Part shown: piece after piece, positions 15,473 to 21,368 of the stretch | Layout of the letters: each line of letters opens with the position of its first letter | Position numbering within the stretch: the stretch's first letter is position 1 | NCBI GenBank assembly: GCA_964501265.1 | Contig: CAZCSK010000028.1 | Location: 1-32,285, forward strand | Direction: 5' to 3' | DNA: 32,285 bases | DNA from: CAZCSK01 sp964501265 | GTDB lineage: Bacteria; Actinomycetota; CADDZG01; JAHWKV01 | Notes under the pieces: model-generated | The model's database searches: none | What the model was told of the DNA's origin: nothing | What the model saw: only the letters and a program-made list of their open reading frames with translations | Made by a program: the position numbers and the translations under genes

Positions 15473-16105
15473 CTACTCGACTCCCCCTCCTGATTTCGGG
15501 GGGTTCGCAGCTTCTGGCGCGCCGGAATCGGTGTCTAGGGCGGCTGCTACCCCCCCCAACCCCCCGTCGGTTGCGCCGGGATCGCGATCGCCGGGCCACT
15601 GCTTGTACTCGCGGCTTGCCAGTTTGAAATCCTTGAGCAGAGGGTGGCCTACGAAGTCTTCTGCCAGATAGAGCCGCTTAGGGTTTGGGTGACCTTCGAA
15701 AGTGATTCCGAACATCTCCGCACATTCGCGCTCGTGCCAGTTGGCGCCACGGTAAACCGACGTAACTGATGGGATGTTTGGGCTGGCCTTATCAACTTTC
15801 GTCTTGAGCCCGACGGTGTTTAGGTGCGCAGTCGAAAAAAGAGCGATCATCACTTCGAAGCCTTCCTCACGCCAGTCGATTGCAGAAAGGAACGTGAAGT
15901 AATCGCATGCAAGTTGGGGATCGGTCTTCAGTTTCGACAGGACATCGACGAGGCGGCTGCGGTCGACGGAAAGCCAAACCTGGCCATACCGGACCTCGCT
16001 GTCGGAAATCGCGTCTCCCAGGATCTGGGAAACGCGGCTCCTAAATGCCTCCGGCTCGACCCGTGCCGACAACTCTGGGAACCTTTGTATCGATTTCACT
16101 TCCAC
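15473..16105 (-). CDS. nuoC: NADH-quinone oxidoreductase subunit C with repeat-encoded tail (first operon)
   Basis: The 210-residue 30-kDa-type subunit of the peripheral arm. The core is residues 25-172, with FTFLSAIDW at 71-79, SVTSVYRGANWHERECAEMF at 113-132 and FVGHPLLKDF at 151-160; YKQWPG closes the usual protein. Residues of about 180-205 are encoded by copy 2 of the 76-bp repeat, so the last 30 residues (Gly/Ala/Pro-rich) are an added tail. The start is a GTG at 16105 with a CGGAG ribosome site, lying within the end of nuoB and overlapping it by 65 nt. A later start is possible but none has a better ribosome site. nuoD follows at once. Confidence 0.93.
   Translation of the reverse strand: MEVKSIQRFPELSARVEPEAFRSRVSQILGDAISDSEVRYGQVWLSVDRSRLVDVLSKLKTDPQLACDYFTFLSAIDWREEGFEVMIALFSTAHLNTVGLKTKVDKASPNIPSVTSVYRGANWHERECAEMFGITFEGHPNPKRLYLAEDFVGHPLLKDFKLASREYKQWPGDRDPGATDGGLGGVAAALDTDSGAPEAANPPKSGGGVE
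15491..15566. repeat. 76-bp dispersed palindromic repeat, copy 2 (inside nuoC)
   Basis: It aligns without gaps to 6489-6564 (63 of 76 identical by hand count), with a divergent centre and conserved arms. The outer arms GGGGGGTTCG and AACCCCCC and an inner C-run/G-run hairpin persist. Here the element lies in frame in the 3' end of nuoC, 15 nt before the stop, and adds about 25 residues to the protein. The same reading frame of copy 1 is also free of stops and gives a similar peptide (GGVAA... APEAANP). Confidence 0.8.
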
Positions 16106-16589
16106 GCCATTTCTCCGACATCTTCTCGTCCTGGATCTTGTTTTGAAGCCTGACGATGCCGTGCAACAAGGCCTCGGGCCTGGGCGGGCAACCGGGCACG
16201 TAAACGTCGACGGGAAGTATCTGGTCGACGCCCTTGGTTACGGAATAGGAATCCCAATACGGGCCGCCGCAGTTCGAGCAGGATCCCATCGAAATCACAT
16301 ACTTGGGTTCAGGCATCTGTTCGTAAACCCTTCGGATCGCGGGGGCCATCTTGTCGGTCACGGTGCCGGCCACGACCATCAGGTCGGCCTGACGAGGCGA
16401 TGCAGGAAACGGGATGACGCCCAGACGCATGATGTCGTGCTTGGGCATGGCCGATGCAATGAACTCGATCGAGCAACATGCCAGTCCAAACTGAAACATC
16501 CATAGCGAGTACTTGCGGCTCCAGTTGAGGAGCCATGCCACAGACTTGGGAATCGGGATTGGCTGTACTTTCGGCGTGCGGGTGACCAT
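16041..16589 (-). CDS. nuoB: NADH-quinone oxidoreductase subunit B (first operon)
   Basis: The 182-residue subunit carries cluster N2, the last iron-sulfur centre before quinone. The ligands C38, C39 (FGLACCSIEF), C104 (MGSCSNCGG) and C134 (VPGCPPRPE) are all present. The extra cysteine of SNC and the sequence LGVIPFPASPRQADL are of the general bacterial type. ATG at 16589 follows the nuoA stop with no gap. The C-terminal 21 residues (RGSEIDTK onward) are encoded by DNA that also encodes the start of nuoC. Confidence 0.96.
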   Translation of the reverse strand: MVTRTPKVQPIPIPKSVAWLLNWSRKYSLWMFQFGLACCSIEFIASAMPKHDIMRLGVIPFPASPRQADLMVVAGTVTDKMAPAIRRVYEQMPEPKYVISMGSCSNCGGPYWDSYSVTKGVDQILPVDVYVPGCPPRPEALLHGIVRLQNKIQDEKMSEKWRGSEIDTKVPRVVGTGRAGGI

Positions 16590-16958
16590 CTAAAGCCAGT
16601 CCAGAACCTTCTTACGCCAGGCGTAAACCAGCCCGAGCGCAAGAATAAATATGAAGATCATCATCTCGACGAATGCGAAGAGGCCCAGCTTTTCGAAAAC
16701 AAGCGCCCACGGAAACAAGAACACAGCTTCGACATCGAAGATCACGAACAGCAAAGCGAAGATGTAATAACGAACAGTCGATTGACTCCACCCGCCGCCC
16801 ACAGGATCGACTCCGCACTCATACGTTAGGCCCTTCTCATGCCGGGGCACACGGGGGGCCACAAGTCGGTTCAACAACAGCGTCCCACCAACGAGTACCG
16901 CGACCGCCCCCGCGTAAATAGCGACGGTCAGATAAGAACCGAAATAGCCTTCAGGCAT
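16590..16958 (-). CDS. nuoA: NADH-quinone oxidoreductase subunit A (first operon)
   Basis: The 122-residue, three-span subunit next to NuoH and NuoJ. KGLTYECGVDPVGGGWSQ at about 43-60 is the conserved loop with the cysteine that senses the active/deactive state, and FVIFDVEAVFLFPWA at about 71-85 is the signature second span with its acidic pair. It is the first gene of the operon. A GAGG ribosome site lies 5 nt before the ATG. A CRP/FNR-like palindrome lies 38-53 nt upstream. Confidence 0.96.
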   Translation of the reverse strand: MPEGYFGSYLTVAIYAGAVAVLVGGTLLLNRLVAPRVPRHEKGLTYECGVDPVGGGWSQSTVRYYIFALLFVIFDVEAVFLFPWALVFEKLGLFAFVEMMIFIFILALGLVYAWRKKVLDWL

Positions 16959-16995
16959 TACGCCTCGTCACATCCTCTGGGTAGCTGGGCACGCT

Positions 16996-17011
16996 CGTGA
17001 AAAATATCACA
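16996..17011 (-). promoter_or_regulatory. CRP/FNR-family-like operator upstream of nuoA
   Basis: On the minus strand the site reads TGTGA-TATTTT-TCACG, a match to the TGTGA-N6-TCACA consensus at nine of ten half-site positions. It ends 37 nt before the nuoA start. TATTTT within it could act as a -10 box, in which case binding would repress; if the promoter is further downstream, it would activate. No good -35 hexamer is visible. Such a regulator could couple the operon to cAMP or redox state; this is inference from the motif alone. Confidence 0.5.
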
Positions 17012-17145
17012 AGGACCCGCCCGCCCTCGGCAGTACCGAACCGAATGTTACTCAACTCAACTCACTCCTCGGCCAACCCTGGTCGACACTGCTAAACTGC
17101 CGCGTCCCTTGGCCCGAACACGAACTCGCCAGATCTTGCCGGAGC

Positions 17146-17164
17146 GTATATGATAGACATATAC
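17146..17164 (+). promoter_or_regulatory. Operator and -10 box of the brnTA pair
   Basis: GTATAT and ATATAC form a perfect 6-bp inverted repeat with 7 bp between them. A TATGAT -10 box at 17149-17154 overlaps the left arm, 15 nt before the brnT start. BrnA-type antitoxins repress their own operon by binding palindromes over the promoter, so this is the likely site. No strong -35 box is visible. Confidence 0.5.
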
Positions 17165-17169
17165 ATGGA

Positions 17170-17466
17170 ATGGATCTTCTCCACCTCGAAGACAGCGTTG
17201 GCTTTCAATGGGATGCTGGCAACTCCGGCAAGAACCAGGAGAAACACGGCGTCAGTGATGGCGAGTGCGAGGAAATCTTTTTCAACGACGCCTTGCTTGT
17301 CGGAGAGGATGCGGGACACTCGCAGGACGAGCCACGAGGCTTCGCGCTGGGCCAAACCAATGCCGGACGGATGCTCCTTTTGGTCTTCACGATTCGCAGT
17401 CAGTTGATCCGAGTGATTTCGGCCCGCGACATGACACCTGCGGAAAGGGAGCGGTACGCCCAATGA
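17170..17466 (+). CDS. brnT: BrnT family toxin
   Basis: The 98-residue protein has the BrnT pattern: FQWDAGNSGKNQEKHGVS at about 12-29 corresponds to the conserved W-D...N...KHG segment, followed by an FxD-type strand, and RVISARDMTPAERERY near 81-96 holds the conserved I-S-A-R block. BrnT proteins are RelE-fold ribonucleases that cut mRNA and halt translation. ATG at 17170 gives about 10 extra residues before the domain. The stop overlaps brnA by 4 nt (ATGA), as in known brnTA operons. It is divergent from nuoA across a 211-bp gap. Confidence 0.8.
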   Translation: MDLLHLEDSVGFQWDAGNSGKNQEKHGVSDGECEEIFFNDALLVGEDAGHSQDEPRGFALGQTNAGRMLLLVFTIRSQLIRVISARDMTPAERERYAQ

Positions 17467-17741
17467 CTAAGAAACCCCCGAAGTTCAAGGATGAGACCGC
17501 AGAGCGGAAATTCTGGGACGATCACGACTCGACGGAATACGTCGACTGGGATTCTGCAAAGCGCGTGGTACTTCCCAACCTCAAGCCATCCCAAAAGACG
17601 ATTTCCCTTCGGTTGCCTGAGATGATGCTTGCTGCGCTGAAGCGTCTAGCGAATAAACGCGACATTCCATACCAATCGTTGCTCAAAATGTTTCTCGCGG
17701 AGCGGATCGAAGAAGAAACACGGCGATCGCGAGCGAGCTAG
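17463..17741 (+). CDS. brnA: BrnA/CopG-type antitoxin
   Basis: The 92-residue protein has FWDDHDSTEYVDWDSAKRV at about 17-35, the usual toxin-binding part of CopG-type antitoxins. A ribbon-helix-helix follows at about 47-85: the strand KTISLRLPEMMLAALKRLA leads into KRDIPYQSLLKMFLAERIEEE. It should neutralise the preceding BrnT and repress the operon through the palindrome at 17146-17164. The ATG overlaps the brnT stop. The gene ends 12 nt from the convergent small CxC-CxxC gene. Confidence 0.85.
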   Translation: MTKKPPKFKDETAERKFWDDHDSTEYVDWDSAKRVVLPNLKPSQKTISLRLPEMMLAALKRLANKRDIPYQSLLKMFLAERIEEETRRSRAS

Positions 17742-17753
17742 CTGAAACTATAT

Positions 17754-17981
17754 CTAGGCCAGGCTCTCATCATCCGCCGGCGTGACGTTGCCGTAGAGCG
17801 CACTCTCCAAACCCTCCTCACGAAGAAGGCTCATACGATAGAGACGGAGGCAGTTGAAGCAGAGTACGAAGTCTGTGTTTCGGCGGAACACCATTCGATC
17901 ACCGTCGAGAGTTGTCACTTCAGGGTCGTCGAGGCGATCCAGGAGGACTTCGCCGCACAGGCACCGCAGTTGCTTACTCAT
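17754..17981 (-). CDS. Small CxC-CxxC protein of unknown function
   Basis: A 75-residue protein not recognised as a named family. C7-x-C9 and C41-x2-C44 lie on either side of a predicted beta region (VTTLDGDRMVFRRNTDFVLC), giving a likely zinc-knuckle or rubredoxin-like metal site. The C-terminus is acidic. The ATG at 17981 overlaps the stop of the isoaspartyl peptidase gene (ATGA), which settles the start against the longer frame to 18014. It is the third gene of the dioxygenase/peptidase operon. It has no signal peptide or membrane span. Confidence 0.7.
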   Translation of the reverse strand: MSKQLRCLCGEVLLDRLDDPEVTTLDGDRMVFRRNTDFVLCFNCLRLYRMSLLREEGLESALYGNVTPADDESLA

Positions 17982-18865
17982 GACCCGGCCTTGGGGGATT
18001 GGCCCAAGACACACGATGCCCAGGGCATACTGGAAGTGCTCTTGCCCGCGTAGACCTCCCCATTTCGATCAACGATTATGAGACCCGCCCGGCCGTCGAG
18101 GCGGCGTTCCAGCTGCCGAAGGGACGACTCCGCTGCGTCGGCAACTTTCATCCCCGCGGCATAGCGATCGACCGCTTCGCGGCAAAGCCCGAGCTTGATG
18201 ATCGGCTCCCCGTGACCGGTCGCGCTCGCGGCCGCGCCCTTCTCGTCATCGGCGAAGACACCAGCGCCCGCGATAGCCGAATCGCCGACGCGCCCAACGC
18301 GCTTGTGAAGCATTCCGCCCGTCGACGTCGCTGCCGCGAGTCGCCCATCAACGTCTATTGCCACCGCACCAACGGTTCCCATTCCTGGGGCTGGATTACC
18401 TCCTGCCTCAAGGCGCTTCCTTTCCTCCTTTAGCAGTTCGGTGACGCGATCTAGGGTGAGTTCCCAGGGGCCGAGAATTTTGACGCCGCGCTCTCGCGCA
18501 AAGGCCGCGGCTCCTTCCCCGACGAGCAGAACATGCTCGCCATCTTTCATGACTTCCAGGGCAAGCTGGATCGCACTCGCAACCGGCGGGCAGGCACCGA
18601 CGGCGCCAAACCTCATGTCCCCGGTCATGATCGCCGCGTCCAACTCAACGGTTCCATCACGCGTAAGCGTGGATCCGAGTCCGGCGTTGAATGCAGGATC
18701 TTCTTCGAGCACTTTCACCGCAGCGACGACGGCGGCAAGAGCACCCTCGTCGAGGAACTTTGACCCAGCTTCGGCGGCTCGTTTGCATCCATCTATGCAG
18801 GCCACGAGTCGATCGCCGGTAACACCTCCGGCGCCTCCGTGAACCATGACGATCGCTTCAGTCAT
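17978..18865 (-). CDS. Isoaspartyl peptidase / plant-type L-asparaginase (Ntn hydrolase)
   Basis: The 295-residue protein starts with VMVHGGAGG, the first conserved loop of the family. NAGLGSTLTRDGTVELDAAI at 60-79 follows, and the self-cleavage site is at T164 in GMGTVGAVAID, whose threonine becomes the N-terminal nucleophile. STGGM at 181-185 and GRVGDSAIAGAG at 191-202 supply the substrate-binding Arg and Asp. The enzyme removes beta-aspartyl dipeptides or hydrolyses asparagine. The ATG at 18865 overlaps the dioxygenase stop by 1 nt. It is cytoplasmic. The C-terminal SSMPW motif is also familiar. Confidence 0.9.
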   Translation of the reverse strand: MTEAIVMVHGGAGGVTGDRLVACIDGCKRAAEAGSKFLDEGALAAVVAAVKVLEEDPAFNAGLGSTLTRDGTVELDAAIMTGDMRFGAVGACPPVASAIQLALEVMKDGEHVLLVGEGAAAFARERGVKILGPWELTLDRVTELLKEERKRLEAGGNPAPGMGTVGAVAIDVDGRLAAATSTGGMLHKRVGRVGDSAIAGAGVFADDEKGAAASATGHGEPIIKLGLCREAVDRYAAGMKVADAAESSLRQLERRLDGRAGLIIVDRNGEVYAGKSTSSMPWASCVLGQSPKAGS

Positions 18866-19542
18866 CAATACTCCGGTTTGAATGAGCGGGTAACTTCGTT
18901 GATCGCATCCCAGAGCTTAGGAAACAGTGGCTCAGTTGCCCCTGCGACAAGCACGTGAGCGGGAACTCCCTTCAAGGATTTCACATCGAGACCGATTTCT
19001 CGGCGCGCTAGGTTCAGGTGGTGATAACGGAACTCCTGAAACGACTGGTCGTAGTCGATGATCGCTGAGATCAGTTCATGGAGTTCAGGTTTCCCGTCGG
19101 GGTCCATCCAAACATCGAAGACCTCGACTTTGTGTTCTTCGAGCACCCGATCCAGCGCTCTGGCGACGGGAGCCGCTACCTCGGTGAGAAGGAAGCGAAA
19201 ACCCGGTGACTCGCTCCCGGAACCGCGGCCCAGGCCCATTCGGATCTGCTGGTAATGGGCCGGAGGCATGGTTTCGAGAATTCCAAGCTCGTCCCCAATC
19301 AATCGCGCAATCATGGCGCATCGCCTGAACGTAGCAGCCGCGCGGCGGAGCTCGCCCTTGTCCATCACGTCAGCGGCAAACGGGATCTCATGAGCAATGA
19401 CTTTCATCCACAGTTCGGCCGTCTGGTGAGTTACCTGGAAGAGCCGCTCGTCTTGATTGACAAGTTGGTCTGCGGGCGTGAGCGCCGAAAACAAAATCTC
19501 GGTGCCAACGTACGTCTCATACTCGCTCAGTTCCCTGGTCAT
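18865..19542 (-). CDS. Tryptophan 2,3-dioxygenase family protein (divergent)
   Basis: The 225-residue protein starts from ATG at 19542 (a TTG at 19560 would add six residues). F35-x3-H39 in FQVTHQTAELWMK matches the active-site Phe and His of tryptophan 2,3-dioxygenase, R101 in YQQIRMGLG matches the carboxylate-binding Arg, and H175 in FRYHHLNLARREIG matches the heme ligand. The usual GTGG[ST] segment that follows is replaced by DVKSLKGVPA, and the protein is shorter than most bacterial enzymes (about 260-285). It may use another indole substrate or be an altered enzyme. Neighbours are an isoaspartyl peptidase and a CxC-CxxC protein; no kynurenine formamidase or kynureninase is visible. Confidence 0.85.
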   Translation of the reverse strand: MTRELSEYETYVGTEILFSALTPADQLVNQDERLFQVTHQTAELWMKVIAHEIPFAADVMDKGELRRAAATFRRCAMIARLIGDELGILETMPPAHYQQIRMGLGRGSGSESPGFRFLLTEVAAPVARALDRVLEEHKVEVFDVWMDPDGKPELHELISAIIDYDQSFQEFRYHHLNLARREIGLDVKSLKGVPAHVLVAGATEPLFPKLWDAINEVTRSFKPEY

Positions 19543-19563
19543 CGGGCAAGAGCCTAACAAGGG

Positions 19564-19592
19564 TTTACAGGGAGGAGAAATTAGTCTTATAT
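19564..19592 (+). promoter_or_regulatory. Leaderless promoter for the small membrane protein gene
   Basis: TTTACA at 19564-19569 and TTATAT at 19587-19592 are separated by 17 bp, and the ATG starts 6 nt after the -10 box. This is the best -35/-10 pair in the window and predicts a leaderless message. It lies in the 56-bp space divergent from the dioxygenase gene. Confidence 0.5.
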
Positions 19593-19598
19593 GGAGAC

Positions 19599-19952
19599 AT
19601 GGAACTTCTCATAGGTTTCTTGTTAGGGGTCATAACGGTTCTCATTGTGCTCGCTGCATTGGCCACAACTAGACGCCTGACCAGGAAACCGGCCGCACCA
19701 CCCCGTCCAACGGGGCGGGGTCGCCCCTCAGGTGACCGCGAGCCTCGGCGTCCGTTGGTCCCGGCAGGCTCGGCGGCTGCGGCAGCCGAACCGGAGAAAG
19801 AGCAGGAGTTGGATCTGGCGGCCGCGATCCGCGACGCGATCCGCGAAAGGCGAAGGGGAGAACGATCTGTTCCACGAAAGAGCGAACGAGTGCGTGGCCT
19901 AACGGAAAAACAGGAGCGAATCGCCGGCCAGTTTCAGCAGGGGACCCGGTAA
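19599..19952 (+). CDS. Small single-span membrane protein, hypothetical
   Basis: The 117-residue protein has one N-terminal hydrophobic helix (about 2-23, LLIGFLLGVITVLIVLAALA), then a basic Pro/Arg/Ala-rich stretch, and a charged, probably helical C-terminus rich in Arg and Glu (AAIRDAIRERRRGE and EKQERIAGQF). It would sit in the inner membrane with a cytoplasmic tail. It is not recognised as a family member. The promoter at 19564-19592 supports it. Its last 54 bp overlap the end of nuoN of the second operon on the other strand. A minus-strand reading of the same DNA (19669-20040) gives a Pro/Arg-rich peptide of no likeness to known proteins. Confidence 0.55.
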   Translation: MELLIGFLLGVITVLIVLAALATTRRLTRKPAAPPRPTGRGRPSGDREPRRPLVPAGSAAAAAEPEKEQELDLAAAIRDAIRERRRGERSVPRKSERVRGLTEKQERIAGQFQQGTR

Positions 19953-21368
19953 GACCCCAACAACGACCACCACCGCGCCGGCAACAAGAATGGCGAGTCC
20001 CATCGAGAACGCCGCCGACGGCGCAGGTGTCCCATCCCATTCCGACGATTCCTCGAGAAACATCAGGACGATTACACGCAAGTAGAAGAAGGCGGCGACC
20101 GCGCTGGCCAAAACGCCCAGCACCACGAGCGGCGTTTGTCCGGCGGACACTGCCGCGGAGAAAACTTCGAACTTGGCCCAGAAGCCTGCCGTCGGCGGAA
20201 TGCCGGCGAGGGATAACAAGAACAGTGCAAACGCACCCGCTAGGAACGGCTCTCGGGCACCAAGTCCCCGGTAATCGTTCAGCGTAACGCGCTCCTCGCC
20301 CGGGCGGCCGATCGCGTAGACGACTGCGAACGCGCCGACGATCGAGAAAGTGTAGGCCAGCAAGTAGAAGAGGGAACCAGAGATGCCCCTCGAGTTCGCC
20401 GCCGCAACGCCCGTCAGCAAAAACCCGCTGTGAGCGATGGAGGAATAGGCCAGCATCCTTTTGACGTTGGTCTGGGCGACCGCCACGATGCTTCCGAGCA
20501 ACATGGTCAGCACTGCCAGGCCGGTGAGGATTGGCCTCCAGTCGGAGACCGCAGAATCGAAGGCCGTCATCAATACGCGGAGCATCGCCGCGAAACCGGC
20601 CACTTTGGCGCCGGCGGCCATGAACCCAGACACCGGCGCGGGAGAACCTTGATAAACGTCAGGGGCCCACATGTGAAACGGCACCGCCCCGACCTTGAAT
20701 GCAAGGCCGACGATCAAAAGCGCAAGACCAGCGACCAAAAGCCCCCGAGGAGCGGTCGACCCTTGGACCGCATCGGCCACTCCGGCAAGGCGGGTGGTGC
20801 CTGCGAAACCAAACACCAGAGCTGTCCCATAAAGGAAGAAGGCGCTCGAAAATGACCCTGTAAGGAAATACTTCAGCGCCCCCTCCTGCGCGTCGAGCCT
20901 CCTTTTCCTGTACGCAGCTAGGACGTAAAAAGCGAGCGAGAAGGTTTCTAGCGCAATGAAGATAACGATGAGGTCGGCGGCCGAGGCCATCAACATCATC
21001 CCCGAGGCAGCGAATAGGACCAGCCCTAAGTACTCACCGGGCGAGCCTGCCTCGGCAGCCAAATAATGCTGTGAGGCCAGCACCGTCACCAGGGCCCCCA
21101 GCACGACGGTGACCTTGATGAACGTCGCAAAACCGTCTAGAGCAATGGTTCCGTCGAAAGCTGCGCGGGGATAAGCGTCACTAATGGTGGCCAACACCGC
21201 AGCAATTCCGCCGGCAATCAGGAATGCAGCGCTCAGGATTGTTGGGATCGAGCGCGCCCGGGGGCGGAGAAAGGATGCGCTCAGGAGCACGATCATCCCG
21301 CCTACAGCCAAGATCACTTCGGGCGCGACCGCCCAAAAGGAAGCCCCCGCTACATAGAGAGGCTTCAT
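19899..21368 (-). CDS. nuoN: NADH-quinone oxidoreductase subunit N (second operon)
   Basis: The 489-residue antiporter-like subunit starts from ATG at 21368, which overlaps the nuoM stop (ATGA). E141 in FIALETFSLAFYVL, AVPFHMWAPDVYQGSPAPVS near 240 and RMLAYSSIAHSGF near 295 are the family blocks. It is the last gene of the second operon. Its 3' end overlaps the convergent small membrane protein gene by 54 bp. The frame extends upstream to 21527 only through nuoM. Confidence 0.96.
   Translation of the reverse strand: MKPLYVAGASFWAVAPEVILAVGGMIVLLSASFLRPRARSIPTILSAAFLIAGGIAAVLATISDAYPRAAFDGTIALDGFATFIKVTVVLGALVTVLASQHYLAAEAGSPGEYLGLVLFAASGMMLMASAADLIVIFIALETFSLAFYVLAAYRKRRLDAQEGALKYFLTGSFSSAFFLYGTALVFGFAGTTRLAGVADAVQGSTAPRGLLVAGLALLIVGLAFKVGAVPFHMWAPDVYQGSPAPVSGFMAAGAKVAGFAAMLRVLMTAFDSAVSDWRPILTGLAVLTMLLGSIVAVAQTNVKRMLAYSSIAHSGFLLTGVAAANSRGISGSLFYLLAYTFSIVGAFAVVYAIGRPGEERVTLNDYRGLGAREPFLAGAFALFLLSLAGIPPTAGFWAKFEVFSAAVSAGQTPLVVLGVLASAVAAFFYLRVIVLMFLEESSEWDGTPAPSAAFSMGLAILVAGAVVVVVGVLPGPLLKLAGDSLLFFR

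Noticed and set aside
17092..17463. Minus-strand 123-residue frame opposite brnT
   Set aside because: It has no family likeness, covers the nuoA-brnT regulatory gap, and is the shadow of a recognisable BrnT toxin overlapping its antitoxin.
19669..20040. Minus-strand 123-residue frame near the end of the second nuoN
   Set aside because: It overlaps nuoN in another frame and has no recognisable feature; the plus-strand membrane protein has a promoter and a membrane helix.
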